This document shows, one piece after another, positions 24,948-33,961 of a stretch of 64,000 nt of DNA. Source of the DNA: Promicromonospora sukumoe 327MFSha3.1 (lineage in GTDB: Bacteria > Actinomycetota > Actinomycetes > Actinomycetales > Cellulomonadaceae); NCBI RefSeq assembly GCF_000385135.1, contig NZ_ARQM01000010.1, positions 682,001 to 746,000 of the forward strand. Reading direction: 5' to 3'. Below the pieces are notes generated by a model. The model saw only the letters and a program-made list of their open reading frames with translations. It made no database searches and was not told the origin of the DNA. The stretch's first letter is position 1; the number at the start of each line of letters is the position of its first letter. A program made the translations under genes and the position numbers.

Positions 24948-25514
24948 ATGAAGCTGCACGAACGGATCGAAGGCCGGCTCCGCGAGTTCGTCGAGCGGCA
25001 GCCCATGTTCTTCGTGGCGACGGCGCCCCTGTCCGCGGACGGGCACGTCAACCTCTCTCCGCGTGGCATCCCCGGCACCTTCGCCGTGCTCGACGATCAC
25101 ACGTTCGCCTGGCTCGACGGCACGGGCAGCGGCAGCGAGACCGTGGCGCACCTGCGGGAGAACGGCCGCATCACCGTCATGTTCTGTGCGTTCGACGGCC
25201 CGCCGAACATCGTCCGCCTGCACGGCACCGGCCGCGTCGTCAGCCGGTACGACGACGGGTACGCGGCGCTCGCGGCCCGCTTCACCGACGTTCCCGGCGC
25301 CCGCGCCGTCGTCGTGGTGGACGTCGAGCGGGTCTCCGACAGCTGCGGCTGGGGCGTGCCGCTCATGTCCTACGAGGGCGAGCGCGGCCTGGTCGGACCG
25401 TACTTCGAGCGCAAGGGGGAGGACGGGCAGCAGGAGTACCGCCGGACCAAGAACCGGACGAGCATCGACGGCCTGCCCGCCTACGACGACGATCCGCTGC
25501 CCGCACCGCAGTAG
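24948..25514 (+). CDS. Pyridoxamine 5'-phosphate oxidase family protein
   Basis: 188-residue split-barrel flavin-binding protein. QPMFFVATAPLSADGHVNLS and PRGIPGTFAVLDDHTFAWLD are the typical FMN-binding opening strands, followed by GRITVMFCAFDGPPNIVRLH. Members of this subgroup are general oxidoreductases and not vitamin B6 biosynthetic PdxH, whose substrate-binding C-terminus is missing here. Its stop codon directly abuts the stop of the convergent glutamate decarboxylase gene with no base between them. Confidence 0.83.
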   Translation: MKLHERIEGRLREFVERQPMFFVATAPLSADGHVNLSPRGIPGTFAVLDDHTFAWLDGTGSGSETVAHLRENGRITVMFCAFDGPPNIVRLHGTGRVVSRYDDGYAALAARFTDVPGARAVVVVDVERVSDSCGWGVPLMSYEGERGLVGPYFERKGEDGQQEYRRTKNRTSIDGLPAYDDDPLPAPQ

Positions 25515-26888
25515 TCAGTAGCCCGTGCCGGTCTTGGCCTGACGGCGCTCCTTCGGGTGCGCGCCGCCCTTCAGGTCGAGGGTCTTGCACGCCTCATCGA
25601 TGTCCTCCGTGAGGCGGTCGACCTGCGCCCGGCTCATCGTCTCCTTGACCAGGGCACGGAGGATCTTCACGTCCTGCGCGTCCGGCGGCAGCGTGTACGC
25701 CGGCACCATCCAGCCGCGCTCGGCCGACAGCTGCCAGGCGATGTCCGACTCGTCGTACCCGACGTGGTCGCCCGCGAGCCGGAACGCCACCAGCGGGAGC
25801 TGCTCGGCGTCGTCGCCGATCACCTCGAACCGGCCGGTGTCGCGCAGGTTGGCCGCCAGCACCCGGGCGTTCTGCTGCATCTGCGTCATCACGTAGGTGT
25901 AGCCCTCGCGGCCGAGCCGCACGAAGTTGTAGTACTGCGCGAGCACCATGGCCGCGCCCGTCGAGAAGTTCAGCGTGAACGTCGCGTCGGTCTTGCCCAG
26001 GTAGTTCTCGTAGAAGATGAGGTCCTGCGCCAGGTCGGACGTCTCGCGGAAGACCAGCCAGCCGATCCCGGGGTAGACCAGGCCGTACTTGTGGCCGGAG
26101 ACGTTGATGGACCGGACCTGCTCCAGCCGGAAGTCCCACCGCGAGTCGGGGTACAGGAACGGCCAGACGAAGCCGCCGCTGGCGCCGTCCACGTGCAGCG
26201 GGATGTCGAGCCCGCGGTCGCGCTTGACGTCCAGGAGCAGCTGGTTGATGCCGACGATGTCGTCCATGTGCCCGGTGAACGTCGTGCCGAGCACGGCGGC
26301 CACGCCGATCGTGTTCTCGTCGAGGTAAGGGGCCACGTCGTCGGGCCCGATCGTGTACTTGCCCACGCCCAGGGGGATGATCCGGGGCTCGACGTCGAAG
26401 TAGCGGCAGAACTTCTCCCAGACCACGTGCACGTCCCCGCCGAACACGAGGTTGGGGCGGTCCACGGGCTCCCCGGCGGCCTGGCGCCGCTCCTTCCACT
26501 TCCACTTCAGCGACAGCGCGCCGAGCATGATCGCCTCGGACGAGCCTTGGGTGCGGCACCCGGTGGTCTCGCCGGGCGCGTGGAAGAGGTCGGCGAGCAT
26601 CCGCACGCAGCGCTGCTCGATCTCCGCCGAGATGGGGTACTCGGCGTGGTCGATGAAGTTGCGGTGCAGGTTCTCGGCGATGATCCGCTGCGCCTCGGGC
26701 TCCATCCACGTGGTGACGAAGGTCGCCAGGTTGCGCATCGGGTCGCCCTCGAGCGCGAGGTCCTCGCCGAGCATCCGCATGGTGTCCGTCGGACTCATGC
26801 CGGTGTCCGGGAACACCGTGGACGGAACTTCCTCGGTCAGGAAACGGTTGCCGTACAGCGCCGTCGTGCGCTCGTCACGCGTGGCCAT
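25515..26888 (-). CDS. gad: Glutamate decarboxylase
   Basis: 457-residue PLP enzyme converting glutamate to GABA with proton consumption, a cytosolic acid-resistance reaction. Family features are TVFPDTGMSPTDTMRMLGED, FIDHAEYPISAEIEQRCVRM, TTGCRTQGSSEAIMLGALS, HVDGASGGFVWPFLYPD and the PLP lysine in SINVSGHKYGLVYPG. The C-terminus WMVPAYTLPPDAQDVKILR is typical of bacterial and plant GADs. Length is normal. No GABA/glutamate antiporter gene is adjacent, so it may act in acid stress or GABA metabolism with a transporter elsewhere. Confidence 0.94.
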   Translation of the reverse strand: MATRDERTTALYGNRFLTEEVPSTVFPDTGMSPTDTMRMLGEDLALEGDPMRNLATFVTTWMEPEAQRIIAENLHRNFIDHAEYPISAEIEQRCVRMLADLFHAPGETTGCRTQGSSEAIMLGALSLKWKWKERRQAAGEPVDRPNLVFGGDVHVVWEKFCRYFDVEPRIIPLGVGKYTIGPDDVAPYLDENTIGVAAVLGTTFTGHMDDIVGINQLLLDVKRDRGLDIPLHVDGASGGFVWPFLYPDSRWDFRLEQVRSINVSGHKYGLVYPGIGWLVFRETSDLAQDLIFYENYLGKTDATFTLNFSTGAAMVLAQYYNFVRLGREGYTYVMTQMQQNARVLAANLRDTGRFEVIGDDAEQLPLVAFRLAGDHVGYDESDIAWQLSAERGWMVPAYTLPPDAQDVKILRALVKETMSRAQVDRLTEDIDEACKTLDLKGGAHPKERRQAKTGTGY

Positions 26889-26958
26889 GTTTTCGAGTGA
26901 AGCACGGGCCCCAGACGCCGTCGACCGGTGGGTGGGCGAACTTCTCGGCCCCGGAAAA

Positions 26959-27846
26959 TCAACGGTCCGGGTGCTCGCCGAGCTGCAGCGCCCCGCCGAC
27001 GACGAAGCAGACCGCCCCGATGAACGTGCCCCAGTCGACCAGCCCGGCGGCGACCACGGTCGACGTCGCCGGCCGGGTGAACGCCGCGAGCCCGGCCAGG
27101 AAGAAGAACACCGAGCCCACCTGGTTGACGGCCACCACCCACCAGCCCAGCTCGCGCGGCCGCACCCCGATGCGGCCGTGGCACACCTCCAGCAGGGCCA
27201 GGTGCCCTGACAGGAGGAAGCAGACGCAGCCCGTCATGTCCGGCAGCCAGATCCAGCCGTTCGACTGCCGCGCCGTCAGGTCGGACGCGAACGCGGCGAC
27301 CAGGCTGACGCCGAAGAACAGGGTGCCGGCGAACAGCACCGCCACGCTGAGCCAGCCGATCTGCCGCGGCAGCCAGGCCCACCACCGCCACGCCGTGGCG
27401 CTCAGGGTGCCGCGCTCGTCGATGGCGGTGGGCACGTTGGACGCCTGCACCACCGACGCGTAGCCGCCCGTGCTGAAGAACAGCCCGCCCACCAGGTAGA
27501 CCGTGTCGACGGTCCGGATGCTGCCGATGCCGAGCTGGGCGAGCAGCGGCCCGAGAGCGAACATCGCCCCGCCGATGATGAAGGCGACGCCCGCGACCAC
27601 GTTGACCCGGGCCAGGCGGGCCGCGGTGGTGGGCTCCGCGCCGACGACGCGCGTCAGGGCGCCGCTCGCGTCCCGCACCTCCACCCGGCCCCGGCGGCGT
27701 ACCGCCCGCGACGCCCAGCGCACCGACGACCCGTCGACGAGGTGCCAGGTCACCCGCGTGACGAACCCGCCAGAACGCTCGACCCGCCCCAGCACCCACC
27801 GCGCCGGACGGGCGATCAGCGGGCCGTGCGGCGCGTCGTCAGCCAC
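26959..27846 (-). CDS. Integral membrane protein, YrhK-like
   Basis: 295 residues. A soluble N-terminal part (about 75 residues, Arg-rich) is followed by about seven hydrophobic helices, for example VNVVAGVAFIIGGAMFALGP, WLSVAVLFAGTLFFGVSLVA and FIGAVCFVVGGALQLGEHPD. The paired Gly-rich helices (YLVGGLFFSTGGY and VCFVVGGALQL) resemble YrhK-type repeats, so it may be a duplicated YrhK-like membrane protein. No catalytic motif is seen. It lies 70 bp downstream of the gad start, on the same strand; no clear operon logic. Confidence 0.65.
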   Translation of the reverse strand: MADDAPHGPLIARPARWVLGRVERSGGFVTRVTWHLVDGSSVRWASRAVRRRGRVEVRDASGALTRVVGAEPTTAARLARVNVVAGVAFIIGGAMFALGPLLAQLGIGSIRTVDTVYLVGGLFFSTGGYASVVQASNVPTAIDERGTLSATAWRWWAWLPRQIGWLSVAVLFAGTLFFGVSLVAAFASDLTARQSNGWIWLPDMTGCVCFLLSGHLALLEVCHGRIGVRPRELGWWVVAVNQVGSVFFFLAGLAAFTRPATSTVVAAGLVDWGTFIGAVCFVVGGALQLGEHPDR

Positions 27847-27888
27847 CTTCCGAAATTAACATCCGGCGGTCCCGGTAGCCTGCCCGGC

Positions 27889-28698
27889 ATGTCTCCCGCA
27901 GACCTGCACCCGGACCCGCACCCGGACCTGGACGACGCCGGCGTCGCGGCCGCCGCGGCCCTGGCCGGCGCGGCCGTGGTGCGCGGGATGTTCGGCGGAC
28001 CGCTCACCCGGTTCGACAAGGGCGCCGGCGACTTCGCCTCCGCGGCCGACGTCGCGGCCGAGCGTGCCGTCCTCGACGTCCTCCGCACGGCCCGGCCCGA
28101 CGACGCGGTGCTCGGCGAGGAGAGCGGGCAGCACGGCGCCGCGGGGTCCGCGCGGCAGTGGCTGGTCGACCCGCTGTGCGGGACGCTGAACTACGCGGCC
28201 GGCGGCATGCTGGTCGCCGTCAACGTGGCGCTGCGGGACGGTGCTGCCGCCGTGGCGGACCCGTTCAGCGGCGAGGTGTTCCGCACCGACGGCGTGTCCG
28301 CCTGGGTGCGCCGGGACGACGTCGACCTGCGGCTGGAGCCGACGTCCGCCACCCGGCTGGTCGACGTGAACCTGGACCCGCCCTTCCCGGCCGCGCCGGG
28401 CTTCCGGGCCGTGGACCTGCTGGCCCACCCCCGGTTCGGCGAGCGGTTCCGGCCGCGGGTCGTGTCCACCACGCTGGCCGTGGCGTGGGTCGCGGCGGGC
28501 AGGCGCGCCGCGTACGTCACCGACGGCGACGGCCTGGCGGACAGCGTCCACTTCGCGGCCGGCATCGCCCTGTGCCGGGCGGCCGGCTGCCTGGTCACCG
28601 GGCTCGACGGCGCCCCTGCGGGGCCCGCGAGCCGCGGTCTGGTCGTGGCCGCCGACGCCGGGACCCACGCGCAGCTGATGTCGATGATCCACGGCTGA
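27889..28698 (+). CDS. Inositol monophosphatase family protein with altered metal motif
   Basis: 269-residue member of the Mg-dependent phosphatase superfamily. Motif 1 GEESG is intact and the C-terminal Asp in DSVHFAAGIALCRAAG is present. Motif 2, usually DPxDGTxNF, reads DPLCGTLNYA: the second metal-binding Asp is a Cys. Activity as a classical inositol phosphatase is therefore doubtful unless the metal site is rebuilt. The frame starts at ATG 27889. Its last codons are part of an 11-bp tandem repeat that continues past the stop. Actinobacteria carry several paralogues and this is likely a diverged one. Confidence 0.78.
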   Translation: MSPADLHPDPHPDLDDAGVAAAAALAGAAVVRGMFGGPLTRFDKGAGDFASAADVAAERAVLDVLRTARPDDAVLGEESGQHGAAGSARQWLVDPLCGTLNYAAGGMLVAVNVALRDGAAAVADPFSGEVFRTDGVSAWVRRDDVDLRLEPTSATRLVDVNLDPPFPAAPGFRAVDLLAHPRFGERFRPRVVSTTLAVAWVAAGRRAAYVTDGDGLADSVHFAAGIALCRAAGCLVTGLDGAPAGPASRGLVVAADAGTHAQLMSMIHG

Positions 28699-28717
28699 TC
28701 CACGGCTGATCCACGGC
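28685..28717. repeat. Three tandem 11-bp repeats (TGATCCACGGC) across a stop codon
   Basis: Units at 28685-28695, 28696-28706 and 28707-28717, followed by a degenerate fourth. The first encodes the final residues of the IMPase-family protein; the second begins with its TGA stop. Confidence 0.85.
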
Positions 28718-28802
28718 TGATCGCACGATTGATCCCATGGTTGAGCACGTCGAGCCACGGACGGGTTCGGACCCATCGGGCGCCGTCGGAGAGAATGCGC
28801 CC

Positions 28803-29465
28803 ATGCGACTTCTGCTGCTGCGCCACGGACAGACCCCGTCGAACGTGAGGGGGCTGCTCGACACGGCGGTTCCCGGCCCGGGGCTGACCCCGCTCGGGGA
28901 GAAGCAGGCGGCCGCGGTCCCGGACGCGCTCCGGGACCGTGAGATCGGCGCCATCGCGGTCTCCTCCATGATCCGGACGTCGTTCACGGCCGCGCCGCTC
29001 GCGAAGGACCGCGGGATCGAGCCGGTGCAGCTGCCCGGCCTGCGCGAGATCGAGGCCGGCGACCTGGAGATGGCCGACGCGCACGAGGCGCACCTGAGCT
29101 ACCTCGACACCCTGTTCGCCTGGGCGCGCGGCGACGTCAGCCGCGCCATGCCGGGCGGCCCCGACGGGCGCGCGTTCCTGCAGCGGTACGACGACGCGAT
29201 CGCGCAGCTCGCGGCGCAGGGCGCTGACAGCGTTGTCGCCGTCTCGCACGGCGCCGCGATCCGCGCGTGGGCGGCCGCCCGCGTAGGGGGCGTGGACGTC
29301 GAGCACGCCGAGCGGACGCCGCTCGCCAACACCGGCACGGTCGAGGTCGAGGGCGACCCCGAGACCGGCTGGCGCCTGGTCGCGTGGGACGCCGAGCCCG
29401 TGGGCGGGGCCGAGCTGGCCCCGCTGGTGGCGGACGACCCGACGGGGGAGCCCGTCGAGCCCTGA
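28803..29465 (+). CDS. Histidine phosphatase family protein
   Basis: 220 residues, branch-1 histidine phosphatase. Catalytic RHG in LLLLRHGQTPSN at about residues 7-9; second His in VVAVSHGAAIRAWAAARVGG. An acidic/Pro-rich C-terminus (VADDPTGEPVEP) extends past the fold. ATG 28803 follows GGAGAG. Similar to phosphoglycerate-mutase-like proteins of unknown substrate. It is convergent with sigJ and a strong hairpin separates them. Confidence 0.87.
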   Translation: MRLLLLRHGQTPSNVRGLLDTAVPGPGLTPLGEKQAAAVPDALRDREIGAIAVSSMIRTSFTAAPLAKDRGIEPVQLPGLREIEAGDLEMADAHEAHLSYLDTLFAWARGDVSRAMPGGPDGRAFLQRYDDAIAQLAAQGADSVVAVSHGAAIRAWAAARVGGVDVEHAERTPLANTGTVEVEGDPETGWRLVAWDAEPVGGAELAPLVADDPTGEPVEP

Positions 29466-29480
29466 TCCCGAAGGGCGTGG

Positions 29481-29510
29481 GCCGGGCCGTCCTGCCGACG
29501 CCGGCCCGGC
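29481..29510. terminator. Bidirectional hairpin between the phosphatase gene and sigJ
   Basis: GCCGGGCCG (29481-29489) pairs perfectly with CGGCCCGGC (29502-29510) in a 45-bp convergent gap. GC-rich arms without a T-run. Confidence 0.65.
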
Positions 29511-30458
29511 TCACGTCGTCCCGACGTCGTGCCGCACGCCGGCGGCGACCGCCTGGAGCTTGTCCGGGTTGGCCACGTTGTGGATCGCCGCGATGCGCCC
29601 GTCGTCGTCGAACGCGAAGGTGACCGTGGAGATGACCCGGCCGGCCCCGCTGAACAGGACGCCGGGCCCGCCGTTGATCTCGACGAGCTCCGCGCGCATG
29701 TCGGCGGGCTCGATGCCCTGGTAGGTGACGGTCCCCAGCGCGGCGAACCACTTGGCCACCGTGTCGGCGCCGACCACGGGCCGCAGCGCCTGGCGCACCT
29801 TGCCGCCGCCGTCGGTCCACAAGGTGACGTCGGGGGACAGGAGCTCCAGCAGGGCGTTGAGGTCTCCGCCCGTCGTGGCCGCGAAGAACCGCTCGGTGAC
29901 CTCGCGCTGCCGGGTCCGGTCGGCGCTGTAGCGGGGGCGCCGGGCCTGCACGTGCTCCCGGGCCCGGTGCGCGGCCTGGCGCACCGCCGGCTCGGACCGC
30001 TCCGTCGCCTCGGCGATCTCGGCGTGGCTGAAGCCGAACACGTCCTTCAGCACGAACACCGCCCGTTCGAGCGGGCTCAGCGTCTCGAGCACCACGAGCA
30101 TCGCCATCGAGACCGACTCGGCGCCGACGGCGGCGTCCGACGCGTCCCCGCCGGTCAGGATCGGCTCCGGCAGCCACGGGCCCACGTAGGTCTCGCGCTT
30201 GTGCCGGGCGGAGCGCAGCCGCTCCAGCGCCAGGTTCGAGACGATCCGCGTCAGGTACGCCTTCGGGTCGGCCACCTGGGAGCGGTCCGCGGCGGACCAC
30301 CTGATCCACGCGTCCTGGACGGCGTCCTCGGCGTCGGCGGCACTGCCCAGCAGGCGGTAGGCCACGGAGAACAGCAGCCGGCGGTGCTCGTGGAAGACCT
30401 GCTGCTCGGGCCTGCTCTCACGGCTGAGCCCGGCGGGCACGCTTCCCGCGTCGTTCAT
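29511..30458 (-). CDS. sigJ: ECF41-type RNA polymerase sigma factor
   Basis: 315-residue ECF sigma factor with the extended C-terminus of group ECF41. Region sigma2 (LLFSVAYRLLGSAADAEDAV) and sigma4 (LSPLERAVFVLKDVFGFSHA) are followed by a SnoaL-like domain with the group markers DGGGK (LWTDGGGKVR) and NPDKL (NVANPDKL). In this group the fused C-terminal domain modulates sigma activity, so no separate anti-sigma factor is expected. Its ATG overlaps the stop of the upstream oxidoreductase gene by 4 bp, a normal ECF41 arrangement, in which a neighbouring oxidoreductase is the typical target. Confidence 0.92.
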   Translation of the reverse strand: MNDAGSVPAGLSRESRPEQQVFHEHRRLLFSVAYRLLGSAADAEDAVQDAWIRWSAADRSQVADPKAYLTRIVSNLALERLRSARHKRETYVGPWLPEPILTGGDASDAAVGAESVSMAMLVVLETLSPLERAVFVLKDVFGFSHAEIAEATERSEPAVRQAAHRAREHVQARRPRYSADRTRQREVTERFFAATTGGDLNALLELLSPDVTLWTDGGGKVRQALRPVVGADTVAKWFAALGTVTYQGIEPADMRAELVEINGGPGVLFSGAGRVISTVTFAFDDDGRIAAIHNVANPDKLQAVAAGVRHDVGTT

Positions 30459-31663
30459 CGCGCCGCCTTCCGGGTGAAGCGCCCGCCGGTGGGCCAGAAC
30501 GCGCCGGAGGCGGGAACCTTCTTCATGCGGCCGTAGGTCGGCCAGGGGGATGCGGTCACCGTCTCCTTGTACCTCATCGCGGTGCGCCCGGTCAGGCTGA
30601 TTCGCCGCGGGCTGTCGTCGGGGTGGGTGAACTGGACGACGGCGTCCGCCCGGCCCAGGCTGACCGGCGTGTGGTAGTACCCGAACCGGAACGGGCGGGG
30701 CTCCTTGCCCCGCAGCAGCCGGTCGATCGACAGCGCGGCGTGCACGCCGGTCGGCATGCCGCCCTGGCAGGTGCCGTGCATGACGCCGTAGCCCTGACGG
30801 ATCGCAGCGGCGTCCCCGATCGCCCAGACGTCCGGGTGCGAGACCGAGCGCAGCGCCGCGTCCGTGACGACGCGGCCGCGGTCATCGACCTCCAGCCCGG
30901 CCGCCGCGGCCAGCGGCGACACACGCGCCCCGCCCGTCCACAGGACGACGTCGGCCGCGATGCGCTCGCCGCCCGCCAGCTCGACGGCGTCGGGCTGTAC
31001 CTTCACGACGTCGGCGCCCGAACGGACCGTGACCCGCAGCCGGTCGAGCGCGCCCCGCAGGTACGTGCCGGCCTTCGCGTTCATCGTGGCGCCGGGCTCG
31101 GTCCGTCCCACCAGGACGACGTCGAGGTCCGGCCGCTGCTCGGCGATCTCCGCGGCCGACTCGACCCCCGTCAGCCCGGTGCCCACGACCACGACGGTCC
31201 CGCCGCGGAGCTGGCCCAGCCGGTCGGCCAGCAGCTCGGCGTCCTGCGCGCCGCTCAGGCCGTAGGCGTGGTCGTCGGCGCCCGGCACGCGCGTCGTGTC
31301 GGCCACGCTGCCCAGCCCGTAGACCAGGGTGTCGTAGGGGAGCTCCCGGTCGTCGTCGATCCGCACGGTCCGCGCCTCGGCGTCGACCGCGGTCACCCAG
31401 CCGCGGACGAGCTGCGCGCCCGTCCCGTCGAGCAGCTCCGGGATGCTCAGCTCGGCGACCTCCTGGCCGGTGGCCGTCATGTGCAGGCGGAGCCGCTCGG
31501 TGAACCGGTCGGAGCCGTTGACCAGGGTCACCTGGACGTCCTGGCGGCCCTTGGTCCGGGCCGCGAGCTGGACCGCCGCGGCCATCCCCGCGTACCCGGC
31601 CCCGAGGATCACCACGCGGTGGGCGGCGGTGCTGCCGGTGCTGCCGGTGTGCTGTGCGTTCAT
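30455..31663 (-). CDS. NAD(P)/FAD-dependent oxidoreductase (type II NADH dehydrogenase-like)
   Basis: 402-residue two-dinucleotide-fold flavoprotein. FAD-binding VVILGAGYAGMAAAVQLAA near the N-terminus, NAD(P)-binding VVVVGTGLTGVESAAEIAE at about 170, and the second FAD contact VWAIGDAAAIRQ at about 295. Related to NDH-2 and AIF-like oxidoreductases; the C-terminal membrane-binding helix of true NDH-2 is not obvious. First gene of the operon with the ECF41 factor (ATGA overlap), so it is the probable regulated partner. GTGACA at 31722-31727, read on the minus strand as TGTCAC, resembles an ECF41 -35 element, but no -10 at the expected spacing was found. Confidence 0.88.
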   Translation of the reverse strand: MNAQHTGSTGSTAAHRVVILGAGYAGMAAAVQLAARTKGRQDVQVTLVNGSDRFTERLRLHMTATGQEVAELSIPELLDGTGAQLVRGWVTAVDAEARTVRIDDDRELPYDTLVYGLGSVADTTRVPGADDHAYGLSGAQDAELLADRLGQLRGGTVVVVGTGLTGVESAAEIAEQRPDLDVVLVGRTEPGATMNAKAGTYLRGALDRLRVTVRSGADVVKVQPDAVELAGGERIAADVVLWTGGARVSPLAAAAGLEVDDRGRVVTDAALRSVSHPDVWAIGDAAAIRQGYGVMHGTCQGGMPTGVHAALSIDRLLRGKEPRPFRFGYYHTPVSLGRADAVVQFTHPDDSPRRISLTGRTAMRYKETVTASPWPTYGRMKKVPASGAFWPTGGRFTRKAAR

Positions 31664-31765
31664 CGTTCCTGCTCCCTCGCTCGACGTTGATGCCCCTGAG
31701 ATGGGGGCGGGGCGTCGGAACGTGACATCGGGCAGGTATGACGCGGGACACAGGCGCCGGCCGGG

Positions 31766-33961
31766 TCAGTCGCCCGCGACCCCGGCGGCCGCAGCCATCT
31801 CGTCCCGGGCCGTGAGACCGAGCTCGGGCGGCAGGTCGCCGTCGTGCCGCACCACGAGCGACGTGACCGCTCGGGTGAGGCAGACGTAGAGGCGGCGCAG
31901 CCCGGTGGCGTGGTTGGGCTCGGCCGCGACGATCGCGGCCGGGTCGTGCAGCACCACGTGGTCGAACTCCAGACCCTTCGCCAGCGAGGCGGGCACCAGG
32001 TCCAGGTGGAAGTCGAACTCGGAGCCGTCGTCCGGCGCCCCGTCGGCCGCATCCGCGTCCGGCCCGTCGCCGTCGGTCGCCGGGCCCGCGGCCGGCTCCG
32101 CGTCGTCCTGCTCGCCCACGACGGCGAACGTCAGCCCGACGGCGGCGAGCGTCTCGCGGACCTGCGGCACGACGGCGTCGGGGACGATCAGGCCGACCGA
32201 GCCCTCCAGGTCCGAGATGCCGACGCCGACCAGCACGTCGTCGAGCGGCGTCGCGGTGATCGTGAGCCGGCCGCGGGCGCGCCGCACGGCCCGCGGCGGC
32301 TCCAGACCGGGGGCGATGCTCGGCAGGAGCCGGGCGGCGAGCTCGATCACGTCGGCCGGCACGCGGAACCCGGCCGTGAGCTGTTCGACGTGCCCGTCGG
32401 GCTTGGCCAGGTGCGCCAGCACGTCGGCCCAGTCGCGCGCCGCCCAGGGCGTGGTGGCCTGGGCGAGGTCGCCGAGCACGGTGAGCGAGCCGGTGGCGGC
32501 CCGCCGGCCGAGGGCGCGCAGCATCATCGCGGACAGGTCCTGCGCCTCGTCGACCACGATGTGCGCCACGGACTCCGTCCGGTCCAGCAGGTCGGTGATC
32601 TCGTCGAGCAGCACCAGGTCCGCCGTCGTCCAGCGGGCGGAGCCCGCCGTGCGCGGCGGGCGCGCCCAGAGCAGGAGGGACTGCTCGTCCTCCGTCAGGA
32701 CGCCGTCGGCGTGCTCGGCCAGGAACTCCGGGTCGGACAGCAGCCGGTGCAGCAGCCGGCGCGGTTCGACCGCCGGCCAGACGGCGGCCGCGTAGTCCCG
32801 CACGGGCTTGGTCCGGGCCAGCACGTCCCAGGCCTTGTCGTCGAGGGCGTCGCCCGTCTCCTCGATCTGGACGAGCACCCGGTGCGCGAGGGCGTGCCGG
32901 AGCTGGGCCGCGCCCAGCGCGTAGCGCACGTCGCGCGCCCGGACCTGCTCGACGGCCTCGCGCGCCTCGTACGCCGGGACCCGCCAGCGGAACGAGCCGC
33001 GGGGCAGCACCAGGGTCTCTTCCGGGGTGCCGACGTGGGACCAGACGGCGCGGCGCAGCACCTCGGCGAGCCGCCCGTCGCCCTTGAGGGTCGCGACGTC
33101 GGCGGGCTCGGTGGCGCGGACCGGGGCGTGGTCGCCCACGATCTCCTCGATGGTCGCCTGGCGGGCGTGGATCTCGCCCAGGGCGGGCAGCACGTCGCGG
33201 ATGTACCGCAGGAAGCTCTTGTTCGGCCCGACGACGAGCACGCCCCGGCGCGTGAGCTGGTCGCGGTGCGCGTACAGGAGGTACGCCGCGCGGTGCAGGC
33301 CCACGGCGGTCTTTCCCGTGCCCGGCGCGCCCTGCACCACGAGCGTGCTCTCGAGCGGCATGCGCACGATGACGTCCTGCTCGGGCTGGATGGTCGCGAC
33401 GATGTCGCGCATCGGGCCGGAGCGCGGGCGCTCGATCTCGGCCTCGAGGATCTCCGAGTGCGCGTCCCCGGCCAGATCGCCGTCGGAAAGGTCGCCGGTC
33501 AGCTCGGGCCGGGTCAGCGACTCGTCCTCGAACGCCGTGAGGTGGCCGCGGGCGAACCCGTACCGGCGCCGGGCCGAGATGCCCATGGGCTCCTTGGCCG
33601 TGGCCCGGTAGAACGGCGTGCTGACGGGTGCGCGCCAGTCCACGACCATGGGCTCGCCGTCCGGGTCGGACACGTGTCGGCGTCCGATGTGGAAGGTCTC
33701 GCCGGTGGGGGAGGTCTCGCCGGAGTAGGAGGCCTCGCCGGCGACGAGGTCGATGCGGCCGAAGAAGAGCGGGATCTCCGGGTCGTCGGTGAGCTGCTCC
33801 ATCCGGCGCGCGAGGGTGGCCTCCAGGATCTCCGCGCTCACCCAGTTGCCCGCGTAGCTGCCGTCGAGCGCGGCGACCCGGTCGCGCATCCGCCCGAGCT
33901 GTGACCTGGCCTCGGCAAGGAACTCCCGCTCCGTGGCGAGCTCGGACGCGTCGGCGGGCAT
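31766..33961 (-). CDS. HelD/HelR-like superfamily 1 helicase (RNA polymerase-associated)
   Basis: 731-residue UvrD-like ATPase. N-terminal coiled coil (ELATEREFLAEARSQLGRMR), HelD-specific YSGETSPTGETFHIGRRHVS and VVDWRAPVSTPFYRATA, Walker A in VVQGAPGTGKTAVGLHRAAY, Walker B in HIVVDEAQDLSAMMLRALG and the C-terminal helicase motif YVCLTRAVTSLVV. This is the architecture of class II HelD proteins, which strip stalled RNA polymerase from DNA; HelR homologues give tolerance to rifamycins. ATG 33961 has GGAGG 7 bp upstream; longer frames are artefacts. I saw no rifamycin-associated element upstream. Confidence 0.87.
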   Translation of the reverse strand: MPADASELATEREFLAEARSQLGRMRDRVAALDGSYAGNWVSAEILEATLARRMEQLTDDPEIPLFFGRIDLVAGEASYSGETSPTGETFHIGRRHVSDPDGEPMVVDWRAPVSTPFYRATAKEPMGISARRRYGFARGHLTAFEDESLTRPELTGDLSDGDLAGDAHSEILEAEIERPRSGPMRDIVATIQPEQDVIVRMPLESTLVVQGAPGTGKTAVGLHRAAYLLYAHRDQLTRRGVLVVGPNKSFLRYIRDVLPALGEIHARQATIEEIVGDHAPVRATEPADVATLKGDGRLAEVLRRAVWSHVGTPEETLVLPRGSFRWRVPAYEAREAVEQVRARDVRYALGAAQLRHALAHRVLVQIEETGDALDDKAWDVLARTKPVRDYAAAVWPAVEPRRLLHRLLSDPEFLAEHADGVLTEDEQSLLLWARPPRTAGSARWTTADLVLLDEITDLLDRTESVAHIVVDEAQDLSAMMLRALGRRAATGSLTVLGDLAQATTPWAARDWADVLAHLAKPDGHVEQLTAGFRVPADVIELAARLLPSIAPGLEPPRAVRRARGRLTITATPLDDVLVGVGISDLEGSVGLIVPDAVVPQVRETLAAVGLTFAVVGEQDDAEPAAGPATDGDGPDADAADGAPDDGSEFDFHLDLVPASLAKGLEFDHVVLHDPAAIVAAEPNHATGLRRLYVCLTRAVTSLVVRHDGDLPPELGLTARDEMAAAAGVAGD

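Noticed and set aside
31664-31760. Complete ECF41 promoter upstream of the sigJ operon.
   Set aside because: A TGTCAC-like -35 element is present, but no CGTC -10 at 16-17 bp was found.
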